Below are positions 1 to 8,663 of a DNA stretch of 64,000 nt, piece after piece (positions within the stretch are counted from its first letter, which is position 1; each line of letters starts with the position of its first letter). A program made the translations under genes and the position numbers. The notes under the pieces were generated by a model. It searched no databases. It worked only from the letters and a program-made list of their open reading frames with translations, and was not told where the DNA came from. This DNA is from Streptomyces eurythermus (GTDB taxonomy: Bacteria > Actinomycetota > Actinomycetes > Streptomycetales > Streptomycetaceae). The stretch spans positions 118,223-182,222 of the forward strand of contig NZ_BMSK01000011.1 in assembly GCF_014649115.1 (NCBI RefSeq), read 5' to 3'.

Positions 1-381
1 CGCCGCGCCGGCGTCGGTCTCGGCGTTCCCCGCCGCCGTGCGCAGCCGGGTGAACGCGGCGCGGTCGAGGTGTCCGTCGGCGTCGGTGTCGGCGAGGTCG
101 AACAGGGAGCCCAGGGCGGGCCGGCAGGAACGCTCGAACGCCTCGTGCCCGACCCAGGCGCGGTATTCCTCGAACGTGACGCGTCCGTCGCCGTCGGCGT
201 CCATGTCCCTGAAGACGGCCTCATGAGCGGCCCGGGACGCGGCGACGACCGGATCGCCGGCGTCGCGGCCCACGGCGGCCGCCACCCGGTCGACCCGCGC
301 GAGGTACTCCTCCTGGGTGATGGCGCCGTCGCCGTCCACGTCCAGCATCGCGAAGATCCGGTGTTGAGGTGAGTCGGCCAC
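1..381 (-). CDS. EF-hand calcium-binding protein (C-terminus outside window)
   Basis: The leftward reading frame starts at a GTG with an AGGAGGA ribosome binding site about 7 bases upstream and runs off the left edge, so only the first 127 residues are visible. Three EF-hand loops can be read. The first is at about residue 14 (DVDGDGAIT followed by Glu), the second is DADGDGRVTFEEY at about residue 70, and the third is DTDADGHLDRAAF near residue 105. Each has the spaced acidic residues that bind calcium. No signal peptide is seen, so a cytosolic calcium-binding protein of the small calerythrin-like type is likely. That family usually has three or four hands in about 170 residues, so most of the gene is present. 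The partner or signal it serves is unknown. Confidence 0.85.
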   Translation of the reverse strand, partial: MADSPQHRIFAMLDVDGDGAITQEEYLARVDRVAAAVGRDAGDPVVAASRAAHEAVFRDMDADGDGRVTFEEYRAWVGHEAFERSCRPALGSLFDLADTDADGHLDRAAFTRLRTAAGNAETDAGAA

Positions 382-759
382 TGTGCTTCCTCCTGGTGCG
401 TCCACGACTGGGGGGTCGTCAAACTACCCTTGGGAGTAAGGGGAATTCGCGGATCCGTCGGTCCACCACCCGGCCGGGTGGCGCACGGCACGCAGTTGCG
501 AGCCGTCGACCGCTCCACGGGCCCGGCGCCCACGGCATGTGCGGGTACAACGCCGCGCGCCGCGCACTGGCCTGGCTCCGAAAGGGCCCGTAGCCCTGAC
601 CGGCCGGTGCGGAGCCGATAACCGTGAGGGTGTTCGGGAATGCGGATCCGCGCGCATGTGGGGAGTTCCGGTGGTAACGGCGAGATCCCCATGGATAGAA
701 TGTCGCGCGCCGCTCGCGATGGCGGTCGGCGAGGTCGGTGGTGGGGGCGAGGGAACCGT

Positions 760-807
760 GTTCGAGCTGCGCAGACTCCCGACGTTCGAGCTGCGGAAAC
801 TCCCGAC
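760..807. repeat. 24-bp tandem duplication
   Basis: Two adjacent 24-bp units begin GTTCGAGCTGCG and end ACTCCCGAC, differing at about three positions. In the rightward frame they give FELRRLPT then FELRKLPT. They may be a chance duplication or part of a small unannotated gene. Confidence 0.75.
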
Positions 808-908
808 CTCCGGCGGCCCGGCCCGAGAGCCTGAACGCGTGTTCGCCTTTTTCGGCCCGCACTCCTTACGGCTCACCAGCGATATCCTCCGGCGATCACC
901 ATAAAAGC

Positions 909-943
909 GGCCCACGCACAGCGGCGCGGGCCCTTTTTCTTTG
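909..943 (+). terminator. Rho-independent-type terminator
   Basis: The stem GGCCC-a-CGC pairs with GCG-c-GGGCC across a short loop and is followed by CTTTTTCTTT. It would stop rightward transcription entering from 382-905, insulating the surface-protein gene that starts at 1014. Confidence 0.65.
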
Positions 944-947
944 CCCC

Positions 948-990
948 GGGGGCTTCGTTTTCAAGACACGGGGGCTTCGATTTCAAGACA
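948..990. repeat. 21-bp direct repeat upstream of the surface-protein gene
   Basis: GGGGGCTTCG-(T/A)-TTTCAAGACA occurs twice, one base apart, ending about 23 bases before the ATG at 1014. The position is right for a regulator-binding direct repeat or a leader element; the role is unknown. Confidence 0.6.
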
Positions 991-1013
991 GAGGAAGTGT
1001 GGAGTGTGATGCC

Positions 1014-3554
1014 ATGAACCGAGTCGGCAGAGACTCGCGCCGGGCGGCCGGGGGGCTCGCGAAGCCGCTGGCGCGCACCGGCTTGTCCCTCCTCTTACTG
1101 GCGGGCGCCGCCGCCGGGGCGACGACCGGAACGGCCACCGCCGCCGCCGACGACGGCACGCTGACGGTCCAGGTACTGCGTGACTTCTTCGGCACCGGCG
1201 TGATCAACACGGCGATGGACGTGCCACAGCGGGGCATCAGGGTGGAGGTCTCCGATCCCGCCGGGCACCGGGTCGCCGGTGTCACGGACACCACCGGAAA
1301 GGTCGTGGTGTCGGGAACGGCCGCGCTCGACGGCGGCCGGTACCGCGTCGACGTCAGCGTCCCGGAGCCGTACCGCCGCTATCTGCGGGCGGCGCCCGCG
1401 TCGACGGCGGAGAACCACTTCGACAGCTTCACGTCGTTCGTGGACGTGTCGGACGGGAAGGACGCCTCGGTCGTGACCGGGGTGTGGGATCCGGCCGACT
1501 ACGCGCTGCCGGACACCCGGTACTTCGTGCCGGTCCACAACGGCGCGAACGGGAACGACAACCGGGCGTTGGTGGCGTTCGGCACGGGGGTCCGGCGCAC
1601 GTGTCCCACCGACGCGGCGTGCCCGACCACGCTGGCCACTCAGGACCAGGTGGGTACGACGTTCGGGCTGGCGTACGACACGTACCGGACCCGGCTGTTC
1701 CAGAGCGCGTTCGCCCGCCGGTACACCCCGTACGGGCCGCAGGGCGGGGGCGCGATCTACACGGTGCCCGTCGACGGCTCGGGTGCCCCGAAGCTGTTCG
1801 CGCGGGTGCCGGACGCCACGGTGACGCGGCACGACGCCGACAACATGATCAAGGACGGCGGGTTCACCGACGCGCCCGGCAAGGAGAGCATCGGCGGCCT
1901 GGCCCTGTCGGAGGACGGCACCACGCTGTACGCGGTGAACCTGCGGACCCGCAGCCTGGTGAGCTTCGACGCGACCGGCGCCACCGCCTCCGCGCCCAAG
2001 TCGACGGTCCCGATCCCGGACCCGGGGTGCGCGAACCGCGCCGACTGGCGGCCGTTCGGGCTCCAGACCCACGACAACACGCTCTACGTCGGCGGCGTGT
2101 GCAGCGCGGAGAGCACGCAGGACCGCGAGGACCTGAAGGCCGTCGTCGCCACCTTCGACGGCAAGCGGTTCACCACGGTGCTGAGCCACCCGCTCACGTA
2201 CGAACGCGGCAGCGTCTTCGGTTCCGGCGACCGCGCCACCCACTGGAACCCCTGGAACACCGGCCTGGACACATGGGACGACCGCAAGGCGGGCAACGTC
2301 TTCATCGACCCGCAGCCGGAGCTGGCCTCCCTCGCCTTCGCCCGGGACGGCTCGATGATCCTGGGCTTCCGCGACCGGTTCATGGACGTGCTCAGCTGGG
2401 GAGGGCTGGACCCCCGCCCGGGCAACAACGAGCAGGAACGTGCCATGTCCGGTGGTGACATCACCATGGTCTGCGCCACTCCCACCGGTGAATACCAGTG
2501 GGAAGGCACCGGAAGCTGCCCCAGCAACGCCACTCCCGCCAACAACGCCGGCCAGCCCGCCGACGTCGTCGAATACTTCCCGGGCGACTCCTTCGCCAAC
2601 GCCCACCAGGAGACCGCGCTGGGGTCCGTCGCCTACATCCCGCAGCAACAGTGGGTGGTGAGCACCGAGTTCGACCCGGTCGTGGACGTCGCGACCTCGG
2701 GGACCGGGTACCACGACATCACGTCCGGTCAGGGCCCGGGCAACGCCCCGAAGGAGAACGGGTACCAGTTCGTCAGCGCGAGCCAGGGCGGTTTCGGCAA
2801 GGCCGGCGGGCTCGGTGACATCGCGTACGCGGCGGCGAACGCGCCGATCCAGATCGGCAACGTCGTGTGGTTCGACGGCGACCACAACGGGATCCAGGAC
2901 CCGGGGCACGTACTGCTGCCGGGAGCGACCATCAACCTGCTGGACGCGAACGGCGAACAGGTCGCCACGACCAGGACCAACGCGGCCGGCGAGTACTACT
3001 TCGGCGGTGTGGGCGCCGCGTACCAGCTCACGCCCGGCGCGAAGTACACGGTGCAGTTCGACGTATGCACCGCGGACACCAGCCAGGTGCCCGAGCAGCC
3101 TGCGGCGAGCGAACTGCGGTTCACGCTCCCACGGGCCGGTGACAACCGGGCGCACGACTCCAATGTGACCCCGCCGACCACCGGGGAGCTGTGCAACGGC
3201 TACGCACCCGTCACCGCCCCGGACAAGCCGGGCGGCGTCGACCACACCATCGACGCCGGGGTGTACATCCCGAAGGAATCCCCCAGCCCGACCCCGACCC
3301 CGACCCCCAGCCCGACGCCGACACCGACCCCGACCCCGACGCCCGCCCCGAGCTCCCCGCCGGCCTCGCCTCCGGTCCCGGCACCGCCGTCGCCGGTGCC
3401 GCCGGCCAACCCGGCCCCGGGCGGTGGCGGCGGTTCGATGGCGAACACCGGTATGTCCGGGGTGCCGACACTGATCGGCCTCGCCGGTCTGCTGGTGGGC
3501 ACGGGCCTGGTCATCGCGTTCGTGACCCGGAGTCGTCGCGCCCGGCAGCACTGA
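1014..3554 (+). CDS. Cell-surface SdrD/Cna B-type repeat protein
   Basis: The 846-residue protein is exported. It has a basic N-terminus and hydrophobic signal segment (about residues 20-45, ending in an Ala-rich stretch). A large extracellular domain follows that contains a first carboxypeptidase/Cna-B-like module (about 50-130), a beta-propeller-like middle and a clear SdrD B-type domain near residue 620 (GNVVWFDGDHNGIQD, then LLDANGEQV...TNAAGEYYF). A Pro-Thr-Ser wall-spanning linker comes next, then the sequence MANTG, a hydrophobic helix and a basic tail. That C-terminal layout matches sortase substrates, and MANTG is one residue from the LAXTG motif used by actinobacterial class E sortases. 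The ATG at 1014 is preferred over upstream in-frame codons because the signal peptide starts there. It probably forms a surface structural or adhesive protein; the ligand is unknown. Confidence 0.85.
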   Translation: MNRVGRDSRRAAGGLAKPLARTGLSLLLLAGAAAGATTGTATAAADDGTLTVQVLRDFFGTGVINTAMDVPQRGIRVEVSDPAGHRVAGVTDTTGKVVVSGTAALDGGRYRVDVSVPEPYRRYLRAAPASTAENHFDSFTSFVDVSDGKDASVVTGVWDPADYALPDTRYFVPVHNGANGNDNRALVAFGTGVRRTCPTDAACPTTLATQDQVGTTFGLAYDTYRTRLFQSAFARRYTPYGPQGGGAIYTVPVDGSGAPKLFARVPDATVTRHDADNMIKDGGFTDAPGKESIGGLALSEDGTTLYAVNLRTRSLVSFDATGATASAPKSTVPIPDPGCANRADWRPFGLQTHDNTLYVGGVCSAESTQDREDLKAVVATFDGKRFTTVLSHPLTYERGSVFGSGDRATHWNPWNTGLDTWDDRKAGNVFIDPQPELASLAFARDGSMILGFRDRFMDVLSWGGLDPRPGNNEQERAMSGGDITMVCATPTGEYQWEGTGSCPSNATPANNAGQPADVVEYFPGDSFANAHQETALGSVAYIPQQQWVVSTEFDPVVDVATSGTGYHDITSGQGPGNAPKENGYQFVSASQGGFGKAGGLGDIAYAAANAPIQIGNVVWFDGDHNGIQDPGHVLLPGATINLLDANGEQVATTRTNAAGEYYFGGVGAAYQLTPGAKYTVQFDVCTADTSQVPEQPAASELRFTLPRAGDNRAHDSNVTPPTTGELCNGYAPVTAPDKPGGVDHTIDAGVYIPKESPSPTPTPTPSPTPTPTPTPTPAPSSPPASPPVPAPPSPVPPANPAPGGGGGSMANTGMSGVPTLIGLAGLLVGTGLVIAFVTRSRRARQH

Positions 3555-3648
3555 ACGCACCGCACCACTGAAACGCACCGCACCACAGTGATCCGCCCGT
3601 CCGCGATCCGCCCGTCCGCCATCCGGACGGCGCGAACGGGCGGATCAC
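3555..3648. repeat. 15-bp direct repeat and long hairpin after the surface-protein gene
   Basis: The sequence AACGCACCGCACCAC occurs twice within 3556-3585, straddling a TGA. Next, GTGATCCGCCCGT (3588-3600) pairs perfectly with ACGGGCGGATCAC (3636-3648), enclosing a further GATCCGCCCGTCCG copy. There is no T-tract, but a 13-bp GC stem could terminate transcription or stabilise the 3' end. Confidence 0.6.
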
Positions 3649-3741
3649 GTCCCGGCCGGCCCGGCGAGGGCCGGCCTTGGTGTCGTCCGCCGGCACCCCG
3701 CCCGGCCGGGGTGGTGATGATCGAGAGGGTGAAGCAGCCAA

Positions 3742-4548
3742 GTGCCAGTGTCGAACCGCGTGCGCGGCGGGAGAATCCGGCAGGCCCCACCGGGCCGCGC
3801 GCCCGGCCGGGGCCGATGGCGGTGGCCGCACTGGGCGGCTGCCGCCGCCGGCCTGGCGGCCGTCGCGGCGGCCGTGTTCCTCCTCGCCGGCGGCGGCCCG
3901 GACACGAGCGGTCCGCGCGCGCTCACCGAGGACGAGGCGAACCGGCTGGCCATCACCCGGTTCCGCAACTACGAGGCGCGGGGCCGCGCGGTGACCATCA
4001 CCGTGCCGGGCACCGCCGGCGGGCTGACCGTGACCGGGTCCGTCGACTACCGGGGCCAGGTCGGGTACGGCGTGGTACGCGGCTCCGGGCGCGACACATC
4101 CAGCGACGGGCTGATCCAGTGGACGGCCACCTCCGTGCACGTCCACCCGATGGCGCACGCTCCGGCGCACGCCCCCGCGTCACCGCCCGGCTCGGGCTGG
4201 TACGACCGTCCGCTCCAGGCGTCCGGCAGCGCGCTGGACAGTTCGCTGGCCATCGCGCTCAAGCTCGGCAGCGACCGGCCGGACAACGCCGAGCTGCTGC
4301 CGCAGAACGGGGCGGCGTGGTGGGGACGGGACCAGGTGGACGGGCACCGGGTGGACGTCATGACCGGGCCGTCCTCCCCCGACCGCTCCGGTACGGCGGG
4401 CAACGTGCGCTACTGGATCGGCCCGGACGGCACCATGTACCGGGTCCGGGTCCGCGTGGAGTCCGAGGAGCAGCCGGTGGTCATCGCCTTCGACACCGGG
4501 AAGTACGTTCCGGTCGAGCCGGTGCCCGGGGTGACCCCGGCCCGGTAG
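3742..4548 (+). CDS. Membrane-anchored extracytoplasmic protein, function unknown
   Basis: The 268-residue product starts at a GTG with GAGAGG upstream. A basic cytoplasmic head (about 1-28) is followed by one hydrophobic helix (about 30-50, AAAAAGLAAVAAAVFLLA) and an outside domain of about 215 residues. The domain is rich in beta strands and in Gly and Asp, and it ends VPVEPVPGVTPAR. There is no lipobox. The order resembles actinobacterial single-pass proteins whose outer domain is LolA/LprG-like, but I cannot assign it. It converges on the beta-helix lipoprotein gene with only 7 bases between the stops, so the two are not co-transcribed. Confidence 0.75.
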   Translation: MPVSNRVRGGRIRQAPPGRAPGRGRWRWPHWAAAAAGLAAVAAAVFLLAGGGPDTSGPRALTEDEANRLAITRFRNYEARGRAVTITVPGTAGGLTVTGSVDYRGQVGYGVVRGSGRDTSSDGLIQWTATSVHVHPMAHAPAHAPASPPGSGWYDRPLQASGSALDSSLAIALKLGSDRPDNAELLPQNGAAWWGRDQVDGHRVDVMTGPSSPDRSGTAGNVRYWIGPDGTMYRVRVRVESEEQPVVIAFDTGKYVPVEPVPGVTPAR

Positions 4549-4555
4549 CCGTCGG

Positions 4556-5899
4556 TCAGGGTGTCCGTACCCGCGCGTGCGCGGCGAGCAGGGACACCGG
4601 CGGCAGGGGGACGTCCGCCGTCTCGGGCAGGGCCGGAACGGCCGGGACGGCGGTGGCGCCCGTAGTCGCCGCGTGGGGGAACTGCGGCTGCGGACCGGGC
4701 GGGGCGACCTCGGTGAACGGGATGCCACCGGGTGCCGCCGGCGCCGCCCAGGTGCCGGCCGGCGAGGACGCCCCGGCGGGCAGCGGGCAGGCCGCGGTCG
4801 TCGCGAGCCGGGCGGGCACGGTGCTGTCCAGTTCGTTGCCGCGCAGGCAGTTGCCCCGTCCCCGGGTGGCGGTGGGGAACGTCCAGCCGACGTCGACGCC
4901 GTTGCCGTCGAAGGTGTTGTCCTCGATGCGGTTGCCGACCGGAGGGATGTCGGCGGTCGCGGTGATCACCAGCCCGGCGGTGCTGTTGCCGGTGACGCGG
5001 TTGCGCAGGAACCGGTTGTCGCTGCCGCCGTCGATTCCGATGCCGGTGCCCCATCCGCCGTCGGCCTGTTGCGGGGTGGCCCGCTGCTGGTTGGCGGCGA
5101 TCAGGTTGCCCGCGATGACGGCGTCCCGCTGGGGGAGCAGTTTCTCCTGGTGGTCGGAGTTGGTGGTGAGTCCGACCCGGTTGCCGACGAGGCGGTTGCC
5201 GACCACGTACATGTCCCCGCCGGCGTTGGTGCCCTCGTAACCGACCGCGTTGAGCTCGGCGATGTTGTCCCGTACCACGATGCGGCAGGGCTTGCACTGG
5301 CCGACGTAGATGCCCGAGTCGGCCGCGCCCGAGGCGTACGAGTGCTCGATGACACCGTTCTGCGCGGAGAACGCGTAGATGCCGTACAGGCCGTTGCGGG
5401 TGGCGGTCACATGGGAGACCAGGAACGACTTCAGGAAGGTGACCGGCTCGTCGCCGGTGTCGTAGCCCCCGGCACGCCCCGGCAGCCCGGCGGCCGCCTT
5501 CGCGGAACCGGTGACCAGGACCCCGTTCTGCGTGTTGTCGCGCACGGTCAGGTTCTGCACGGCCACTCCGGGCGCGGAGACGACGATGCCGTTCGGCTGC
5601 CGCGTCCGCCCGTCGATGACGACCTTGTCCCGGGACTCGCCCCGGAGGGTGACCCGAGGCGTGGCGACCTTCACCGACTCGTGGTAGACGCCCGGTGCGA
5701 CCAGGACCAGGTCACCGGGGTGGGCGAGGGACACCGCGTCCGAGATCGTCGGGGCGTCGGCCGGCACCCTGATGGTCACGTGCGCCCCGTCGGGGCGCCG
5801 GCCGTGGTCCGGCCCGTCGTCGCCGGACCCGCAGCCCGCCAGTACGCATGCCAGGGTGCTCAATGACGCGGCCATCACACGAAGACGGAGACGAGGCAT
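4556..5899 (-). CDS. Parallel beta-helix (NosD-like) lipoprotein
   Basis: This is a 447-residue lipoprotein. The ATG at 5899 starts a short signal peptide ending in the lipobox LAGC. Longer in-frame extensions lack a signal and run into the divergent peroxidase promoter. The body begins IRVPADAPTISDAV and has VAPGVYHESV, the usual start of a periplasmic right-handed beta-helix. Many short N-R-V-x-G-N type turns follow (for example NTQNGV, NGLYGIYA, GNRVGLT, NNTFDGN-like). Such folds bind or cleave polysaccharides or are NosD-like carbohydrate-binding proteins. A CKPC pair at about residue 241 may be a disulfide. The catalytic role is uncertain. It is divergent from the peroxidase gene across 82 bases. 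Confidence 0.8.
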   Translation of the reverse strand: MPRLRLRVMAASLSTLACVLAGCGSGDDGPDHGRRPDGAHVTIRVPADAPTISDAVSLAHPGDLVLVAPGVYHESVKVATPRVTLRGESRDKVVIDGRTRQPNGIVVSAPGVAVQNLTVRDNTQNGVLVTGSAKAAAGLPGRAGGYDTGDEPVTFLKSFLVSHVTATRNGLYGIYAFSAQNGVIEHSYASGAADSGIYVGQCKPCRIVVRDNIAELNAVGYEGTNAGGDMYVVGNRLVGNRVGLTTNSDHQEKLLPQRDAVIAGNLIAANQQRATPQQADGGWGTGIGIDGGSDNRFLRNRVTGNSTAGLVITATADIPPVGNRIEDNTFDGNGVDVGWTFPTATRGRGNCLRGNELDSTVPARLATTAACPLPAGASSPAGTWAAPAAPGGIPFTEVAPPGPQPQFPHAATTGATAVPAVPALPETADVPLPPVSLLAAHARVRTP

Positions 5900-5981
5900 G
5901 GCCTCATCCTGGCATGAAGCCGGCCCGCCGCGGGTCCGGTCAACTCGCCCCGGCCGGAAGGGATATGGCATCCTGCACATC

Positions 5982-7133
5982 GTGAGCCGAGCCGAACCCC
6001 GCCCGTCACGCCGCGCGTTCATCGGCGCCGGTGGGGCCGTGGCGGCCACCGGACTCACGGCGGGGTGCGAATCGCCCGCGGTCCGGCAGGACCGCCCCCC
6101 GTCCCCCGCGCCCACCGCACGGGTCTCCCCCACCGGTCGTCACCAGGCGGGCGTCACGCTCCCGCGAACGGCCCAGCCGAACCTCCTGGCGGTGGTGGCC
6201 GATGTCGGTGACGGCGTGGCCGTCGGCCCGCTGCTGGCCGAACTCGGCGAGGCCGTCCTCACGCTCACCGCGGGGACCGATCCGCGCCTGCTGGGCTTGG
6301 CGCCGGGCGATCTCACCGTGACGATCGGGGTGGGGCCACGGCTGGTGCGCGGGGCCGGTCCCGCCCTGCCCGGCGCGGCGGACCTGCCCCGGTTCTCCCG
6401 CGAGCGGATCGCCCCGCGGTCGCATGGCGGGGACCTGCTGGTGCAGATCTGCGCCGGCGACCCCCTGCTGTTACCGGTCGTCGCCGCCGCGCTGCTGGGG
6501 CAGGCCGGGGACCGGATCCGTGAACGCTGGCGGCAGTCCGGACGCCGCGGCCCGGACGTCCGGGTGGCCGAGGACGTCTCCGCGCCACGCAACCTGCTCG
6601 GTTTCGTCGACGGCATCGTGGGCCCGCACACGACGGCCGAACAGCGACGCCATCTGTGGCTGGCCGGACCCGCTCCGGTCGCCGGCGGCACGATCGCCGT
6701 GGTACGGCGCATGGAACTCGACCTGCCGGGGTTCGCCGCGCTCTCCGTGGCCGAGCAGGAGGCGGTCCTCGGCCGGCGGAGAGCCACCAGTGCGCCCCTG
6801 TCCGGCGGAACCTCCGCCACGGACCCGGACCTCGGCGCCAAGACACCGGACGGACGCTACCTGGTCCCGGCCGACGCCCACGTCCGCCGGGCCCATCCGG
6901 GCGTGGTCGGTGTCGGCCTCATGCTCCGCCGTTCCTACAGCACCGACGGGCCCACTCCCGGCCTGCTCTTCATCAGCTTCCAGAACGACCTGCGCACCTT
7001 CACGAAAACGCTGGCCCACATGGACGGCTCCGACGCGCTGTTGCGCTACACCACGACCACCGCCGGCGCGACCTTCCTCATCCTCCCCGGCTTCGACCGC
7101 CAACGCCCCCTCGGCGCGGGTCTGTTCCGCTGA
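5982..7133 (+). CDS. DyP-type heme peroxidase, Tat-exported
   Basis: This is a 384-residue dye-decolourising-type peroxidase that uses heme and H2O2 to oxidise dyes or lignin-like compounds. The N-terminus has the twin-arginine motif SRRAFIG, then a hydrophobic stretch ending GLTAGC, so it is Tat-exported and possibly lipid-modified at that Cys. The family hallmark GXXDG is present as GFVDG (about residue 208), followed by the heme-ligand region HVRRAHPG (about residue 301) and the conserved FISFQNDLRTFT near the C-terminus. Length fits the family. GTG at 5982 is the only start that gives a proper Tat signal, although the nearest AAGGG lies rather far upstream. No EfeU/EfeO iron-uptake partner or encapsulin gene is next to it. 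Confidence 0.88.
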   Translation: MSRAEPRPSRRAFIGAGGAVAATGLTAGCESPAVRQDRPPSPAPTARVSPTGRHQAGVTLPRTAQPNLLAVVADVGDGVAVGPLLAELGEAVLTLTAGTDPRLLGLAPGDLTVTIGVGPRLVRGAGPALPGAADLPRFSRERIAPRSHGGDLLVQICAGDPLLLPVVAAALLGQAGDRIRERWRQSGRRGPDVRVAEDVSAPRNLLGFVDGIVGPHTTAEQRRHLWLAGPAPVAGGTIAVVRRMELDLPGFAALSVAEQEAVLGRRRATSAPLSGGTSATDPDLGAKTPDGRYLVPADAHVRRAHPGVVGVGLMLRRSYSTDGPTPGLLFISFQNDLRTFTKTLAHMDGSDALLRYTTTTAGATFLILPGFDRQRPLGAGLFR

Positions 7134-7671
7134 CCAGCTGCCCGGCCGTCCGTCAACGCCGGTTGCTGCCGCGCAGCCGCACCCCGTAGCCGTCCAGCAT
7201 GCGCAAGGTCTCCGTCCGCGTCCGCTCCTTCATACGAGGCCAGGCGGCTTCGACCAGCCCGTCGGCGTTCAGTCCCGGCACCGGCCGAGCAGTTCGCCAT
7301 CTCGTACGAGCCCCGGGCCGGGCCATGCGGGCCGTCCGGTGTTCCCGGCACACGTCGCCGGCGCCTCACCGCTGACGGGCCGGCGGGGCGGTCGCCCGGG
7401 TGAGCAGGCGGAGGGCGGCCTGTGACGGGGAGCCGGATTCGGCGATGGCGAGCACGATGTGCCGTTCCTCGTCCTGCGGGGGACGCAGGCTGTGCTGCCG
7501 GACGGTGAGGCGATCCCCGCTGGGACCCGTACGACACCGTGCGCCGGGCCACCATGCGTGTCGACGCCGACTGGACCCGGATCGACGACCCTCGCGGCCA
7601 GGAACGCCAGGCATGGACCTGACCCGGCACGCACATGGTGCGACGCGGTCTCGACCAGCGCACGCGCACTC
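7134..7671. other. Decayed gene remnants between peroxidase and RiPP cluster
   Basis: No intact gene is seen. The leftward frame ending at 7153 encodes LNADGLVEAAWPRMKERTR and reads like the tail of a lost protein. The leftward frame ending at 7366 ends in a transcription-regulator tail (listed separately). The rightward frame ending near 7622 ends YDTVRRATMRVDADWTRIDD with no usable start. Several broken ends within 540 bases suggest deletion junctions at the edge of the RiPP cluster. Confidence 0.5.
7366..7515 (-). pseudogene. C-terminal remnant of a MmyB-like XRE-family regulator
   Basis: The leftward frame ends with LTVRQHSLRPPQDEER and then AESGSPSQAALRLL. This matches the usual C-terminus of the ligand-binding MmyB-like domain of actinobacterial helix-turn-helix regulators (hydrophobic strand, then AEPGSPSxxALRLLA). 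The HTH half and most of the ligand domain are missing, so it is a fragment. The left boundary is the stop; the right boundary is where similarity fades. Confidence 0.5.
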
Positions 7672-8622
7672 TCAGGTCAGGGCCGTCCCCAGCAGCTCGA
7701 CGCGGTGCGAAGTCGTTCTGGCGCTCACACCGAGTATGCCGAAGATGAGATCCCGGCCCATCGTCGCGCCCACCAGCGTGTTGACCGGGCCGAACGAGGC
7801 CGCCATCGGCGTGACCGCGGTTCCGGCCGCGGCCTTCGCCTCCTGGAGCGACGCGAGGAAGGCCGGGACGCCGGCGGGCCGGATCAGCGGCCCGCTCGAT
7901 CCCGCCCGGAGGCCGCAGCCGCCCGTGATCATCGACACTCCGCGCTCCAGACACGCCTGGGCGCACAGTTCCGGCAGCGACGCGGGACGGTCGGCCGCCA
8001 CGACGAGGAACCCGCCCTCGCGCAGGTGCGGCACCAGGGCCTCGCTGGTCGTGATGGTCTCCATGGCGGTGGTCAGCTCCGCTTCGGGGAGGCGCTCACG
8101 CACCCACTCGCCGGCCGCGTCGACCTTTGGCCGGCCGATGTCACGACGCCGGTAGAGGTACTGGCGGTTCAGGTTCTCCAGCGCGACCCGGTCGCCGTCC
8201 ACGAGCGTGAGTCCGCCCACGCCCGCGCCCACCAGCTCGGCCAGCACCACACCGCCGATGCCGCCGACGCCGAGCACGGTCACGTGCGCCGCGCGCAGCC
8301 GTTCCTGTGCCGCGCCGGCGTCCAGTCCCAGGGCCGCGAAGTACTCGACCTGGTTCCGCCAGGCGGACGACTGCCACGAGCGGTCGAACGGTGCGACGAC
8401 GAGACGGAGCCGAAGGAGCGTGCGCACGATGGCGTCCGTGTTCCTTCCGCTCGGCACCGGGAGGCCGAGCGGGTCGTCGCAGACCGCTTCGAGCCATGCG
8501 AACATCGCTTCGGGGCAGCGCCGGACCAGCAGTACGTCGTCGGAGAAGACGCGCAGCTCGTCGCCGTCGCGGGACCAGGTCGCCGCAGGCGAGAGCACGT
8601 AGCGGTCGCTTCCGTCAGCCAT
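7672..8622 (-). CDS. E1/ThiF-like adenylyltransferase with N-terminal RRE-like domain (RiPP)
   Basis: The 316-residue protein is the last gene of the leftward RiPP operon. The first 80 residues look like a PqqD-type peptide-recognition domain. From residue 113 comes the ThiF/E1 fold: nucleotide-binding GVGGIGG (117-123), DGDRV (142-146), the NLNRQ arginine-finger segment (150-154) and the late strand VVAADRP with Asp211. E1-like RiPP enzymes such as MccB activate a peptide carboxylate as an acyl-adenylate. By analogy this one may activate the C-terminal Cys of the precursor encoded at 11957-12121. The paired CxxC zinc motifs of classical E1s are absent. No YcaO partner is encoded nearby, so a cyclodehydratase role is less likely. 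Confidence 0.82.
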   Translation of the reverse strand: MADGSDRYVLSPAATWSRDGDELRVFSDDVLLVRRCPEAMFAWLEAVCDDPLGLPVPSGRNTDAIVRTLLRLRLVVAPFDRSWQSSAWRNQVEYFAALGLDAGAAQERLRAAHVTVLGVGGIGGVVLAELVGAGVGGLTLVDGDRVALENLNRQYLYRRRDIGRPKVDAAGEWVRERLPEAELTTAMETITTSEALVPHLREGGFLVVAADRPASLPELCAQACLERGVSMITGGCGLRAGSSGPLIRPAGVPAFLASLQEAKAAAGTAVTPMAASFGPVNTLVGATMGRDLIFGILGVSARTTSHRVELLGTALT

Positions 8623-8663
8623 CCCTGGCCTTCCTTCGTAGCGAGATCACCGTTTGCCGGGGG

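Larger units (their letters stand above)
382..1013. other. Intergenic region with short repeats and a hairpin
   Basis: No gene is supported with confidence in these 632 bases. The region holds a 24-bp tandem repeat (760-807), a hairpin with a T-tract (909-943) and a 21-bp direct repeat (948-990), each listed separately. A short rightward frame ending at 904, just before the hairpin, could encode a small peptide (possible starts near 719 or 758) that carries the repeat FELRRLPT/FELRKLPT. It has no recognisable relatives and only a weak start, so I do not call it a gene. Confidence 0.5.

Noticed and set aside
1095..3578. An 827-codon open frame on the minus strand
   Set aside because: It is a shadow of the surface-protein gene, rich in Arg, Gly and Val, with no motif and no ribosome binding site.
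7672..8622. A cyclodehydratase (TOMM) partner role for the E1-like protein
   Set aside because: No YcaO gene lies in the window, and the precursor has only one Cys and few Ser/Thr for azoles, so azole formation is unlikely.
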